From Paenibacillus sp. JJ-223 (GTDB lineage: Bacteria; Bacillota; Bacilli; Paenibacillales; Paenibacillaceae), in NCBI RefSeq assembly GCF_927798175.1, contig NZ_CAKMMP010000004.1, positions 62,001-126,000 of the forward strand: DNA of 64,000 nt, written 5' to 3'. The notes under the pieces are model-generated. The model was given only the letters and a program-made list of their open reading frames with translations. It did not search any database and was not told the DNA's origin. Position 1 is the first letter of the stretch, and every line of letters starts with the position of its first letter. Made by a program: the position numbers and the translations under genes. This document shows positions 9,326 to 18,125 of the stretch, piece by piece.

Positions 9326-9541
9326 GATCACGTTCCCCCTCATCATTTTTACAGTTTGTACTACCATGTATACGAGCCTCTGTTCAAAAAATAACTACTT
9401 TTTCAAACAAGCCCTGCTCTGAACAAACTCTACATGGTAATGACGGTACTTGGGCGAAACAGACAAGGAAACCAAATCCGCCGGATGACGTATTAGGAGA
9501 CTAGGGTAAGGACATTGCTAATCTCAGAGGAGGCATCGCCC

Positions 9542-10108
9542 ATGACACATCCCGAACACGAAAAAATCCCCTACAGCCTGAACAGCCGCAAAGTGGCTGA
9601 GGCTACGAGGGAATGGCTTCATAAGCGCGGCGTCACGATCCCCGAGATCGCCGAACTTGTCATGCTTTTGCAAAAGAGATATTATCCGGGTCTAACCATG
9701 GAGGAATGCATCGAAAACGTGGAAATGGTGCTTCGCAAACGCGAGGTCCAGAACGCGGTGCTGACCGGCATTCAGTTGGACTTGCTCGCAGAGGAAGGCA
9801 AACTGATCAGTCCGCTGCAGGAAATGATCGAGAACGACGAAAGTTTGTACGGCGTGGACGAGATTCTTGCGTTTTCCATCGTGAACGTATACGGCAGCAT
9901 CGGCTTCACTAACTATGGTTATGTGGACAAGCTGAAACCCGGCATACTTGATCGTCTTAACGATAAAAGCCTCGGACCTGTCAACACCTTCCTGGATGAC
10001 ATCGTTGGTGCCGTTGCGGCAGCGGCCAGCAGCCGAATCGCCCATCGCAAACAGTCTGAACGCGAAGAAGCGATGGGGCAGCAACCCGTCAGGGATGACG
10101 GCATCTGA
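9542..10108 (+). CDS. Phosphatidylglycerophosphatase A-like protein (YutG family)
   Basis: A 188-residue protein of the PgpA family, which dephosphorylates phosphatidylglycerophosphate to phosphatidylglycerol. It has the soluble YutG form: NDESLYGVDEILAFSIVNVYGS, FTNYGYVDKLKPG and HTFLDDIVGAVAAAASSRLA-like TFLDDIVGAVAAAASSR, with the conserved acidic residues. ATG 9542 has AGAGGAGG 8 nt upstream; an earlier in-frame start at 9515 would place that ribosome site inside the gene. It stands alone and ends at a bidirectional terminator. Confidence 0.86.
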   Translation: MTHPEHEKIPYSLNSRKVAEATREWLHKRGVTIPEIAELVMLLQKRYYPGLTMEECIENVEMVLRKREVQNAVLTGIQLDLLAEEGKLISPLQEMIENDESLYGVDEILAFSIVNVYGSIGFTNYGYVDKLKPGILDRLNDKSLGPVNTFLDDIVGAVAAAASSRIAHRKQSEREEAMGQQPVRDDGI

Positions 10109-10154
10109 TCCATCTCCCTTCAACCTTGTCATTTCCACACGATGGGGTAAACTG

Positions 10155-10181
10155 AAAAAAGCGGCCTTGGGCCGCTTTTTT
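10155..10181. terminator. Bidirectional intrinsic terminator
   Basis: AAAAAAGCGGCC TTG GGCCGCTTTTTT is a compact stem with A- and T-tracts on both sides, placed between the convergent ends of the pgpA-like gene and the ferric-reductase-like gene. It should work in both directions. Confidence 0.92.
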
Positions 10182-10235
10182 CGCTTCCGTATTTTTGCGT
10201 TTCCGCCGGGTTAAACTCCCCCCCCGCATGCTCCT

Positions 10236-10868
10236 TCAGCCGTTCCGTCCCGTCAACTCTCGCAAAGGCATGCCGTCGGCCGATGGCCTTGGCGGTGTAT
10301 GGTTTGATCCGATGGTGATCTGAGGGCCTTTGCGTTCCCGCATCATTGCGCGCAGCACCGTCATGCCGATGATGCAGAGCCCGGTAAACACATACATCAA
10401 GCGAACGATCACGTGATCCGAATCCGTGCCGGTCATTAATCCATGGAACAACAAGCCGATGAACACGGGGTACGATAACAAATGGATCATGAACCACCAC
10501 TTGCGGCCCAGCTTGTTCCGCAGATCACTGGATAAAAGTACGACGATCAGGCCGTAAAAAGCCAGCGTGCCCAGTCCGCTGCCAACCGGATGCCCCGAAG
10601 CCGTGAACGGGATCAGCAATTCTCCCCAGCTGAACGGGCTGTAATAATCGATATACAGCGTTAATGCATGAACCAGGCCGATTCCGAAGGCCAGCCAGGT
10701 TGTTTTGGTATGCCATTTGTACATTAGCGCTTTCGGCTTTCCTTTGGCTGCCGGCATTCCCTGGGCAATTCCCAGAAACACGCTTGCAAAGAGCATCAGA
10801 TAAGCGGCGATGCCCGTTATTCGAATAATGCCCCACGTCGGCAGGTAATTCACGATCCATTGTGCCAT
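10236..10868 (-). CDS. Ferric-reductase-like transmembrane haem protein
   Basis: A 210-residue membrane protein with about five or six helices of the ferric reductase-like domain (YedZ/NOX type). Candidate haem-ligand His residues lie in helices such as GIGLVHALTLYI, WFMIHLLSYP and GLLFHGLM. There is no FAD/NAD(P)H domain, so it would pass electrons across the membrane only with a partner. ATG 10868 has GGGGGAG about 6 nt upstream. It follows apbE closely (31 nt), and the two together point to a transmembrane electron-transfer module with covalently bound flavin (inference). Confidence 0.85.
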   Translation of the reverse strand: MAQWIVNYLPTWGIIRITGIAAYLMLFASVFLGIAQGMPAAKGKPKALMYKWHTKTTWLAFGIGLVHALTLYIDYYSPFSWGELLIPFTASGHPVGSGLGTLAFYGLIVVLLSSDLRNKLGRKWWFMIHLLSYPVFIGLLFHGLMTGTDSDHVIVRLMYVFTGLCIIGMTVLRAMMRERKGPQITIGSNHTPPRPSADGMPLRELTGRNG

Positions 10869-10899
10869 ATCGGCTCCCCCATATCTAATCATCTTTTCT

Positions 10900-11958
10900 T
10901 TACAGCAAATGAAAACGGTGATCGGGATCGATGCCGGGCCAGCGTTCCTCCAGCAGCTCCGTATCTCCCCTGAATATTATGTTTCCTTCCTTGGTAATCC
11001 ACAGGACATCATGGGGATCATGATGCCGGTTCAGCCAGCGCAAAGCGTCCTCGCTTCCCAAAATGCAGACGGTCTTGGCGATGATTTCGCACTGCGAAGC
11101 GTGTTTGCCAAGAACGGTGCATTGGAGCACATCCGTCTCTGCCGATGCCATCGTGCGCGGGTCAATGAGGTGATGGCCGATGCTTCCATCCGCCAGCCTC
11201 CAGCGCCTGCGCCAAATACCGGAGGTCGCCACAGCGCCGCACCGCAATTGGATGCTTCCGGTCAAATTCCGCTTCTCGAGAAAAGGATCGGTCACATAAA
11301 TCGTCCACGCCGGATGATCTGACGTCCCCCATGTCTGCATATCGCCGCCTGCATTGATCATGCCTGCCGGTATGCGCAGCGTCCGCCGCAGCCACTCGGC
11401 AATGCGTTCTACGGTCCAGCCCTTGACGATGCCGCCCAGGTCCAGCTGAGTTCCATGGTCAATGTGCACCATGCGGCTGCCCTCGCGCTGTATCCAGCGG
11501 GGACGGCTGTAATCGTACGGCTCTGTCGTCGAATGCACGGACCGCTCATGGGTTCGCATTATCTCAGTAATCCGACTCTGATCCGTCATCGACGGCTGCG
11601 GTGCAAATCCATTCATTTCTTGCCCAAAGCTTGCCTCATACCCTTGTTCGCGCAAGGCTGGCAGAATGCCGGGTTGAAACATGCCTTCCGTCTGGCCCAT
11701 GTATCCGTAAGCCAGGCTCAGCACTTCATCCATGGCAGCGGATACCGGCATCCAGCCTGTTGAGCGATTCAGGCGGCTCAATTCGCTATCCGGCAAAAAC
11801 CGGCTAAAGCGCCGTTCCTGCGTCTCGAACCAGTTTCTGATCAGCGCTTCGGCCTGCATCGCTTCTTCCAATCCGGTTGCCAGCTGCACCTCCACATCCG
11901 TATTCATCGCACGGAAACGGAAACGGACAGGACGTACGCCGTGCTCCGTACGGCTCAT
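10900..11958 (-). CDS. apbE: FAD:protein FMN transferase (ApbE family)
   Basis: A 352-residue enzyme that attaches FMN from FAD to a Thr/Ser of a target protein through a phosphoester bond. Motifs visible: MNTDVEVQL near residue 18, DLGGIVKGWTVERIAEWLRR, INAGGDMQTWG and HHLIDPRT. No lipobox or signal peptide is seen, so it may act in the cytoplasm or be released; many ApbE proteins are exported. The start is the ATG overlapping the stop of the upstream gene (ATGA), with only a weak ribosome site, suggesting coupling. No obvious FMN-binding-domain target is encoded next to it. Confidence 0.93.
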   Translation of the reverse strand: MSRTEHGVRPVRFRFRAMNTDVEVQLATGLEEAMQAEALIRNWFETQERRFSRFLPDSELSRLNRSTGWMPVSAAMDEVLSLAYGYMGQTEGMFQPGILPALREQGYEASFGQEMNGFAPQPSMTDQSRITEIMRTHERSVHSTTEPYDYSRPRWIQREGSRMVHIDHGTQLDLGGIVKGWTVERIAEWLRRTLRIPAGMINAGGDMQTWGTSDHPAWTIYVTDPFLEKRNLTGSIQLRCGAVATSGIWRRRWRLADGSIGHHLIDPRTMASAETDVLQCTVLGKHASQCEIIAKTVCILGSEDALRWLNRHHDPHDVLWITKEGNIIFRGDTELLEERWPGIDPDHRFHLL

Positions 11959-12329
11959 GAGGCACCTGTGCGTGACTGGTAGCTGCCACTGTCATAACCG
12001 GAGCCCGTACCCGTACCCTGACTGCCTTGCGAGGAAGAGCGATCCGCATCGGAACCGTCCGTATACGAACGTTCGGGAACCGCATTGCGCCCGTCTTGCA
12101 TCCCGCTTCGTTGCCCCGCTCTAAAATCGTCGTGCCATTCGTCCATCACATCGTCCCGATTCTGGCCAGCGCTGGAAGAAACATCCGTGGCATCCGAGCC
12201 ATTCGCTGCCGCATAGGCGGCATCAAAGGCATCGGACGATCTTACATATTGAAAGAGCCCAGCGACAGCCAATGTGGCAATCGCCGATATTTTCCATTTT
12301 ATCCATGGATCTTGCCTGGTTTTGGTCAT
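11955..12329 (-). CDS. Small N-terminally anchored, low-complexity protein
   Basis: A 124-residue protein with one hydrophobic segment (about residues 13-30, KISAIATLAVAGLFQYV) and then a hydrophilic tail rich in Ser, Gly, Asp, Thr and Gln. I recognise no domain. ATG 12329 follows AGGGGA at short spacing. It is the first gene of a three-gene operon with apbE and the ferric-reductase-like gene and overlaps apbE by 4 nt. An obvious idea is that it is the ApbE substrate or an anchor of the electron-transfer module; the segment GSDATDVSS is only loosely like the D-x-x-x-(G/S)-A-T flavinylation site, so this is weak. Confidence 0.75.
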   Translation of the reverse strand: MTKTRQDPWIKWKISAIATLAVAGLFQYVRSSDAFDAAYAAANGSDATDVSSSAGQNRDDVMDEWHDDFRAGQRSGMQDGRNAVPERSYTDGSDADRSSSQGSQGTGTGSGYDSGSYQSRTGAS

Positions 12330-12448
12330 CGTGTTCCCCTGCCTTATTCATCAAAGTTTATGGTCCCATGTTATGCCCATTGGCTTAAAACAACATGAAT
12401 GAACCGTTAAGGCAGGCTAAAGCTTGCGCAAAAGACGGCTATGAACCT

Positions 12449-12488
12449 AAAAAAGCCCGCAAGCGGGCATAATTCCGCTTGCGGGCCT
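12449..12488 (-). terminator. Terminator after the MBL-fold gene
   Basis: Arms GCCCGCAAGCGG (12455-12466) and CCGCTTGCGGGC (12475-12486) form a 12-bp perfect stem with an 8-nt loop. On the minus strand it ends in six T, about 50 nt beyond the stop of the MBL hydrolase gene. Confidence 0.9.
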
Positions 12489-12541
12489 TCGAACCCGGAC
12501 AACCGCTTCAACCTTTGCTGAAACGTTTAGTGCAGGCTGCT

Positions 12542-13537
12542 TCAGGCGGTTCCATTGGCGACAAAAACGAATTCCCCTTCGGAACGCTGCTCCTGCTTGA
12601 CGATGCCCCGACTTGCAAGCTCCTGCAGGTGGGCCAGCGTTTCCCCCATGGCAAATCGAAGCTGCTGCGTGCCAAGACGATCGCTAAACATCCAGATGCA
12701 AAGGTCATATGCGTGCGCATCCCCTTCACGAATCCGTTCTGCCATCTTTTTCAGCCGTTCTTCATGATGCGTCAGCAAATAGGAGACTCGTTCGGCAAAA
12801 GCGGCAAACGGATTTCGATGGCCAGGATAGGCAACAGCCACATCCAGGGTCCCGAGACGGTGCAGGCCGGCGATATACGTGGCGAGTGGTTCGGGATCAC
12901 TCCCTGGCTGCAGGCTGACGTTCGGCGAAATTTGCGGAAGCACCGCATCCCCGCATAACAGCTCTTTGGTTTCCGGCGCGTAAAAAGACAAATGCCCGGG
13001 GGCATGTCCCCCCGTCTCAACAGCCGTCCAGCGTTTATTCCCCATGTCCAGCCATTCCCCATCGGCAACATACGTTACTTCAGGCAGCGGGGCAACCTGG
13101 GTGTGAAAACTTTTCATATGCAATCCAAGCTGCTCCACTTTGTCCGCAGGCATGCCATGACTTCCGAAATAGGCAGGGAGCACCTCATCTATCGCTGCGT
13201 CCTCCCCCCACATCGTTTGCGCCTCCTGATAAGATCGCTTGGACATGCGTACAGGCGCACCCGACTTTGCCTGCATCCATCCGGATAGACCCAAGTGATC
13301 AGGATGATGATGCGTCAGCACAACCTGACGAATGTCCGCAAAGGAAATGCCCAGCCCTTCCAATGCTTCAGCCCACTCTTGCTCCGTTTCGGACGTGCGC
13401 GGTCCCGGATCGATAATGGTCGCTCCTCCATCCGCCTCGAGCAGAACATAGCTGTTCACCCAGCGTAACGGATAAGACATGCTGATCTGTATTCGATGCA
13501 TGCCTTCCGGCAAAGGTATCGTTTCTGATCGTTTCAT
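12542..13537 (-). CDS. MBL-fold metallo-hydrolase
   Basis: A 331-residue metallo-beta-lactamase-fold hydrolase. The metal motif THHHPDH lies near residue 75, further ligands are ETGGHAPGH and LLCGDAVLP, and AYPGHRNPF gives the last His. The C-terminal 80 residues form a helical extension with a winged-helix look (RLGTQQLRFAMGETLAHLQELASRG), seen in YqjP/LACTB2-like members. The substrate is unknown. ATG 13537 has GGAGGAG 6 nt upstream. It follows the methyltransferase gene by 17 nt, so both are probably one transcript. Confidence 0.9.
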   Translation of the reverse strand: MKRSETIPLPEGMHRIQISMSYPLRWVNSYVLLEADGGATIIDPGPRTSETEQEWAEALEGLGISFADIRQVVLTHHHPDHLGLSGWMQAKSGAPVRMSKRSYQEAQTMWGEDAAIDEVLPAYFGSHGMPADKVEQLGLHMKSFHTQVAPLPEVTYVADGEWLDMGNKRWTAVETGGHAPGHLSFYAPETKELLCGDAVLPQISPNVSLQPGSDPEPLATYIAGLHRLGTLDVAVAYPGHRNPFAAFAERVSYLLTHHEERLKKMAERIREGDAHAYDLCIWMFSDRLGTQQLRFAMGETLAHLQELASRGIVKQEQRSEGEFVFVANGTA

Positions 13538-13554
13538 TGGTTTCTCCTCCCGGC

Positions 13555-14298
13555 TTACTCCTCTGGCCGATGGCCCACAAAAATCATGCGCGGCGACGAC
13601 GTGGCATCATAGATTTCTTCATCGTAACCGCCATGGACCTGGTCCACCTCAAGCCCCGCTTGGGCGAGGAGATCTAGCATTTCATCGCGTGTATACAGTT
13701 TGACTCGTTCTTCATAGTTTCGGGGATCTCCCCCTGTTTCAACATCGGTAATCCGAATGTGTTTATGTACGTACCCGTCCCGAATATTGCGCTCTTCTTG
13801 AATCCGTTGTCCTTCATCCTCGCGTTCGGATCGGGCAACAAGATGCCGCTTTACATAGGCCGGGTTCAGAAAATCGATGATATAACGGCCCCCCGGCTTC
13901 AGCACCCGCCGGATTTGGCGCAATACCTTGAGCTGTTCCGCATCTTCACGGAAATAGCCGAATGAAGTAAACAGATTAACCACTGCATCATAATCGTTTT
14001 CCTGCGGCAGATTGCGCATGTCCGCCTGAGCCCACCGTACACGCTGCCCGGGATCCATCCTGCGCGCTTCACGAAGCAGCACTTCCGACAGGTCGATTCC
14101 CGTGACACGGAATCCGGCCTCAGCAAGCGCAAGCGAATGCCGCCCCATCCCGCAGCAAAGATCAAGCACTTTGGATCCCGGTTTGAGCCGCAGCCAGTTA
14201 ATCATGTCATGCACTTCATGCTTCGCACCTTGCACATCCCGGTGTTTATAGACAAGCAGGTAATCCTCTCCAAAGCTCTCTTCATACCATTCCGTCAT
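13555..14298 (-). CDS. Class I SAM-dependent methyltransferase
   Basis: A 247-residue Rossmann-fold methyltransferase. Motif I is VLDLCCGMGRHSLALAE (about residues 44-60), followed by VTGIDLSEVLL and the post-motif LKPGGRYIIDFLNP. The substrate cannot be read from the sequence; the family includes small-molecule methyltransferases. ATG 14298 has GGAGGGC about 8 nt upstream. It is the first gene of a two-gene unit with the MBL hydrolase and is divergent from the DUF72 gene. Confidence 0.9.
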   Translation of the reverse strand: MTEWYEESFGEDYLLVYKHRDVQGAKHEVHDMINWLRLKPGSKVLDLCCGMGRHSLALAEAGFRVTGIDLSEVLLREARRMDPGQRVRWAQADMRNLPQENDYDAVVNLFTSFGYFREDAEQLKVLRQIRRVLKPGGRYIIDFLNPAYVKRHLVARSEREDEGQRIQEERNIRDGYVHKHIRITDVETGGDPRNYEERVKLYTRDEMLDLLAQAGLEVDQVHGGYDEEIYDATSSPRMIFVGHRPEE

Positions 14299-14555
14299 TG
14301 CAGTTCGCCCTCCAACATGGTCAATAGCTTGTGTCTGTTTGAGTGTGCTTACATTGCATGTGCTGTATGTGGTACAGGCCAGGAGCGTTTCTCCAATGCT
14401 CTAGTCATTGTATCTCCTTCACCACCCAAACTCAAAGCATTCCGTATCTTCGTGTTGAACACCTATATAGGCAACAATATAATGGTAAACATGATCGCAT
14501 GCCTTCAAACGGGTAAAAGATAACATACATATCATGCCGCAGGAGGTGGAAACTC

Positions 14556-15431
14556 ATGATTCGAATCGGACTAACGGGCTGGGGAGATCAAGATGACCTC
14601 TATCCGCTTCGTACCAAAGCCAAGGACAAGCTTTCCCTGTACGGGCATTACTTTTCCACCGTCGAAGTGGATAGCACCTTTTATGCCGTTCAGCCCAGGG
14701 ACCGCATGGCGCGCTGGGCGTCCGAAACGCCGGACGGATTTTCTTTTATCGTCAAGGCCTATCAGGGCATGACCGGCCATTTGCGCGGCAAGCCCTATTT
14801 CAACAGCACCGGGGAAATGTACAAAGCATTTCGCGATTCGCTCGAACCCGTGATGGAAGCGGGAAAAATGCAGGCAGCGCTGTTCCAATATCCGCCATGG
14901 TTCGACTGCAACAAAGACAGCGTCCGGGAACTGCGCGAGGTCAAGCTGCGCATGGAAGGCATTCCGTGCGCCATCGAATTCCGGCATCGCAGCTGGTACG
15001 AGGGAGACATGCGTGAGCGGACGCTCGCTTTCCTGCAAGAGCAAGGCTGGATCCATAGCGTGTGCGACGAGCCGCAAGCCGGGCAAGGCTCCATCCCCAT
15101 CGTTGCAAGGGCAACTGATCCGGAGATGACGCTGGTGCGCATGCACGGGCGCAACGTTTCCGGCTGGCATCAGAACGGCGCACCGAATTGGCGCGAAACG
15201 CGGTATTTGTACCGCTACAGCAAGGAAGAGCTCAGCGAGTGGAAAGTTTATCTGGAGGAGCTTCAGCAGCAGAGCAAGGACGTGTTCGTCATTTTCAACA
15301 ACAACTCCGGCGGCGATGCCGCAGCCAATGCCCAAATGATGATGGAGCTGCTGGATCAGCCTGTTAAGCCGTTCCCCGACCGGACAGAGCCGGAGGAAGA
15401 AGAAGGCCCTGAGCAGCTGGAGCTGTTTTGA
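14556..15431 (+). CDS. DUF72 domain-containing protein (YecE/YunF family)
   Basis: A 291-residue TIM-barrel-like protein of the DUF72 family. It begins with IRIGLTGWGDQDDLYP and has FSTVEVDSTFYAVQP, AALFQYPPWF, CAIEFRHRSW and FVIFNNNSGGDAAANA in family order. Its function is unknown. The acidic C-terminus (EPEEEEGPEQLELF) is usual for this group. ATG 14556 follows GGAGGTGG at 6 nt. It is a single gene, convergent with the GH105 gene, with a long palindromic repeat element in the gap. Confidence 0.92.
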   Translation: MIRIGLTGWGDQDDLYPLRTKAKDKLSLYGHYFSTVEVDSTFYAVQPRDRMARWASETPDGFSFIVKAYQGMTGHLRGKPYFNSTGEMYKAFRDSLEPVMEAGKMQAALFQYPPWFDCNKDSVRELREVKLRMEGIPCAIEFRHRSWYEGDMRERTLAFLQEQGWIHSVCDEPQAGQGSIPIVARATDPEMTLVRMHGRNVSGWHQNGAPNWRETRYLYRYSKEELSEWKVYLEELQQQSKDVFVIFNNNSGGDAAANAQMMMELLDQPVKPFPDRTEPEEEEGPEQLELF

Positions 15432-15443
15432 GTCAAATCATTC

Positions 15444-15626
15444 TAACGAACCCAGGAAGTCTTATTCGGCACTTTATCGCAGGTTTGGGTGGCTAACGAA
15501 CCACAGACACGCTATTGTACGTAAAATCAGCCTTTTTCACCAAATTGGCCTTCCATAAGACCGCTGATGTTCGTAAGCATCCATCTTGCGTTCATACTCC
15601 CAAAATAAGGTGATCACGATTCGTTA
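15444..15626. repeat. 183-bp four-box intergenic element, copy 1
   Basis: Boxes TAACGAAC at 15444 and 15494, then inverted boxes GTTCGTAA at 15569 and ATTCGTTA at 15619. Gaps between boxes are 42, 67 and 42 nt. About 10 nt inside each box is an AT-rich TTATT/AATAA submotif. The second copy at 30872-31054 has the same three gap lengths although the sequence between boxes has diverged. Both copies lie between convergent genes. Confidence 0.8.
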
Positions 15627-15654
15627 ATCCCGGCACCGCTGGTTTAAACTTAAG

Positions 15655-15709
15655 AAAAAAAGGAGCAAATCCCAACCGGATATTCTATTCCGCTGGGTTT
15701 TGCTCCTTT
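15655..15709 (-). terminator. Terminator after the GH105 gene
   Basis: AAAGGAGCAAATCCCAACCGG pairs with CCGCTGGGTTTTGCTCCTTT almost throughout. On the minus strand the stem runs into seven T. The plus side has a looser T-rich flank, so it may also end the DUF72 transcript. Confidence 0.85.
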
Positions 15710-15818
15710 ACTTTTTGCGTTGGGTTGGCTCTTTCTATGCGTAGTAGCATCGCTTTCGGTTGCCTATGAATCTTAACGGTCTAGTTCATGGGTTGCATGG
15801 GTTGTCGGCCGTTAACCC

Positions 15819-18125
15819 CTACCGTTGCAACACCGTGCCCGATTCCTCGGACGATACATGGCCTGCAAGCTCCTGGTTCATTTTATAGGCCTCTACCCCG
15901 GCCAGCAGCACGATGCCGATGCCGTGGGTATCGTTCAGGATCCATCCCAGATCATCACGGTAGTATAAAGCGGTAAACGAATAACCCGAGCCGCGGCATA
16001 CACCGTAAACGTTGCCTTTTGCGTCGATGGACAGACGGGTCATGCCTTCCCATCCTTTACGTACGGCCTCCAAGTAAGGCTGCGGCTGCTTCAGCCAGCC
16101 CTCGCGAATGCCGCGGGCGAAGGCATAAATGAACATGGACGTGCAGGAGGTTTCCTCATAGGAATCCGGACGGTTCAGCACCTGATGCCAAAGCCCGCTG
16201 CTGCCTTGAAGTGCAAGATAACCTTCGCATAGATCGCGATAGAAATCGAGCAAGTCCGCACGTTTAGGGTGCTCTTCTGGCAGAATGGACAACAGTTCCG
16301 TCAACGAGAACAATACCCAGCCATTCCCGCGTCCCCAAGGAATGCCCGTGGCGCTGCCGCGCACGAAATCGTAGACGTGGGACATGATCTTCAGCTCCGG
16401 GATGTACAGGTACTTGCGGAACATGAAAAATTGGTTGACCGCATCGTCCCAATACGACGAATCATCCACCCACCGTCCGTAACGCATCAGAAACGGCGTG
16501 CTCATGTACAGATCGTCGCACCACATCGTTTCCTGGCGCATCTCTCCGCTGCCGCGGACCCGGTAAAAGGCTCCGTCTTCCAGACGTTCCTGGTCGTCCG
16601 TCATATAACGCGCAATCCGGTGAGCCGTATCGAGCCCTCCCCGTATTTCGCCCAGCTCCATCGCCGCAAGCAGCGTAGAACCGAACGAGCCGCAATCGTC
16701 GAGGCTGTCGATCGCGGACAGCTGATTGTTGATCCCGGCTGCCCCGTAATTGGCCCTGTCCCAAAGGGCGTAGCGGTCAAACGAGGTGCTGAGCCCGATA
16801 TGGTCGCGCACGTACTGCACGTAATCGCTCCGACCGAGCTCCTGCCCGGTGCGCAGCAGCCCAAGCAGCGTTACGCCGAGCGGGTAGTTCCATTTGCCGT
16901 AATGCGTGTTCTCCAAGTACGGCCGCACGCTGGTATCTGGCAGGTCCACCTGCCAGTATACGCCTTTGCCGCCATCGTTAAATACGGTGTCAGTCACTGT
17001 GATTTCATCCGGTCCCGGCTCGCTCCCTGCAGCAAAAGTTCCCGTGTACAGCCATGGGTCGGAACATCCGCAGACCGGATGTGGCGGCCTTAACCTCCAG
17101 CCGCCACCCTGCGGCTCTTCCAAAGTAAATCCCCAGTCGTTCTCGCCCTGCTTCCATTCGCCTCTGGCGACGAGATCTGCCGGGCCATAACGACGATCCA
17201 GCTCCACCCGATATGTGCCGCTCTCCGATGAGACGTATGCTTGCCTGCCATCAACATACAACGTCAATGCACCGATATGCTGACCTTCCAGCACCACGGG
17301 CGACGTTCCAGGCTCTGTGACGTCCAGCTTCGTCCAGGCATAAGCCACTCCCGGCTGGTCCATCCCGAAAATCCGGGCAAATGAACCCGAATTCAGCTCC
17401 TCTGCACTCCATTCACGGCGAGGATACCATGTCAAACCGGTATCTTCCTCGCTCATGCCGTCGCGGGGAAGCGAGGAGAGAGGTTCATCCAGCGGCTCGG
17501 AGTAAAGCCAGCCCTCTTGTCCGGCACGATCAAGCCCTGGCGTGAGGAAGTGCAGCGGAAAGTTTTTGAACGAACCCGTTCCGTAAATGCCGCCGAAACC
17601 GACCTTCGTTTTCACAAAACAAAGCAATACGTCGTTCCATCCAGCATTGACCCCGATCGGAATGGACGTCCTTCTCTCGGGAAACAGCTCCTGCAGCAGC
17701 TCTGATCTTAAAATTTCCTCGCCATTCACGTACACCGTGACCGGGCTGTAGCAGTTAAGCCCCGTATTCAGCGTTGTTTCCTGCTGGCTCCACAGCTTGC
17801 CCCATACGTACACGTACTGCCCAACCTTCGCATCTGCCCACTTGTCGGCCAAATTCAGATCGTAACGGTAATCGCCCAAACGGCGGAATCCTCCGCGATG
17901 ATAGGCCCTGAATAAAAAGGAATGCTTGGGATGATCGCCAATGTAACGCTGGGCCACCGTCGTCAAAATGTCCGGAATCGAATCATGCACCTTGCCTGCT
18001 ATCGCTTCAGTTTCATGAAAATAACGAATGATCGTCAGCTCCCTTCCCCGACCAGGATTTGTTCCGCGAACTTGCGCGTCTCCCCTGCCTTCACTTCGAC
18101 CACTTGCTGGTCCAGCGTAAACCAA
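15819..18125 (-). CDS. Glycoside hydrolase family 105/88-like (unsaturated rhamnogalacturonyl hydrolase), with N-terminal beta domains
   Basis: The C-terminal 370 residues form the alpha/alpha barrel of GH105: KWNYPLGVTLLGLL, WDRANYGAAGINNQLS, MWCDDLYMSTPFLMRYG with the likely catalytic Asp, and WGRGNGWVLFSL. GH105 enzymes remove the unsaturated uronic acid left by rhamnogalacturonan lyases. The N-terminal 380 residues are beta-rich, with segments like carbohydrate-binding modules. The start is unresolved: no in-frame ATG or GTG fits. The most upstream option, TTG at 18125, adds 30 residues that overlap the deacetylase gene and look non-coding, while GGAAGGGAG near 18040 points to an ATC or ATT start at about 18032 or 18029. 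It is downstream of the deacetylase gene. Confidence 0.85.
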   Translation of the reverse strand: MVYAGPASGRSEGRGDAQVRGTNPGRGRELTIIRYFHETEAIAGKVHDSIPDILTTVAQRYIGDHPKHSFLFRAYHRGGFRRLGDYRYDLNLADKWADAKVGQYVYVWGKLWSQQETTLNTGLNCYSPVTVYVNGEEILRSELLQELFPERRTSIPIGVNAGWNDVLLCFVKTKVGFGGIYGTGSFKNFPLHFLTPGLDRAGQEGWLYSEPLDEPLSSLPRDGMSEEDTGLTWYPRREWSAEELNSGSFARIFGMDQPGVAYAWTKLDVTEPGTSPVVLEGQHIGALTLYVDGRQAYVSSESGTYRVELDRRYGPADLVARGEWKQGENDWGFTLEEPQGGGWRLRPPHPVCGCSDPWLYTGTFAAGSEPGPDEITVTDTVFNDGGKGVYWQVDLPDTSVRPYLENTHYGKWNYPLGVTLLGLLRTGQELGRSDYVQYVRDHIGLSTSFDRYALWDRANYGAAGINNQLSAIDSLDDCGSFGSTLLAAMELGEIRGGLDTAHRIARYMTDDQERLEDGAFYRVRGSGEMRQETMWCDDLYMSTPFLMRYGRWVDDSSYWDDAVNQFFMFRKYLYIPELKIMSHVYDFVRGSATGIPWGRGNGWVLFSLTELLSILPEEHPKRADLLDFYRDLCEGYLALQGSSGLWHQVLNRPDSYEETSCTSMFIYAFARGIREGWLKQPQPYLEAVRKGWEGMTRLSIDAKGNVYGVCRGSGYSFTALYYRDDLGWILNDTHGIGIVLLAGVEAYKMNQELAGHVSSEESGTVLQR

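Larger units (their letters stand above)
15432..15818. other. Convergent intergenic region with repeat element and terminator
   Basis: A 387-bp gap between the DUF72 gene (plus) and the GH105 gene (minus). It holds the four-box element at 15444-15626 and a long stem at 15655-15709; the remaining 110 bp towards the GH105 stop show nothing I can name. Confidence 0.6.

Noticed and set aside
11955-12329. Idea that GSDATDVSS in the small anchored protein is an ApbE flavinylation site
   Set aside because: It lacks the proper D-x-x-x-(G/S)-A-(T/S) order and any FMN-binding fold, so it is not annotated as such.
15444-15626. Reading the four-box element as a simple transcription terminator
   Set aside because: The boxes are too far apart for a compact stem with a T-run, and a proper terminator lies separately at 15655-15709.
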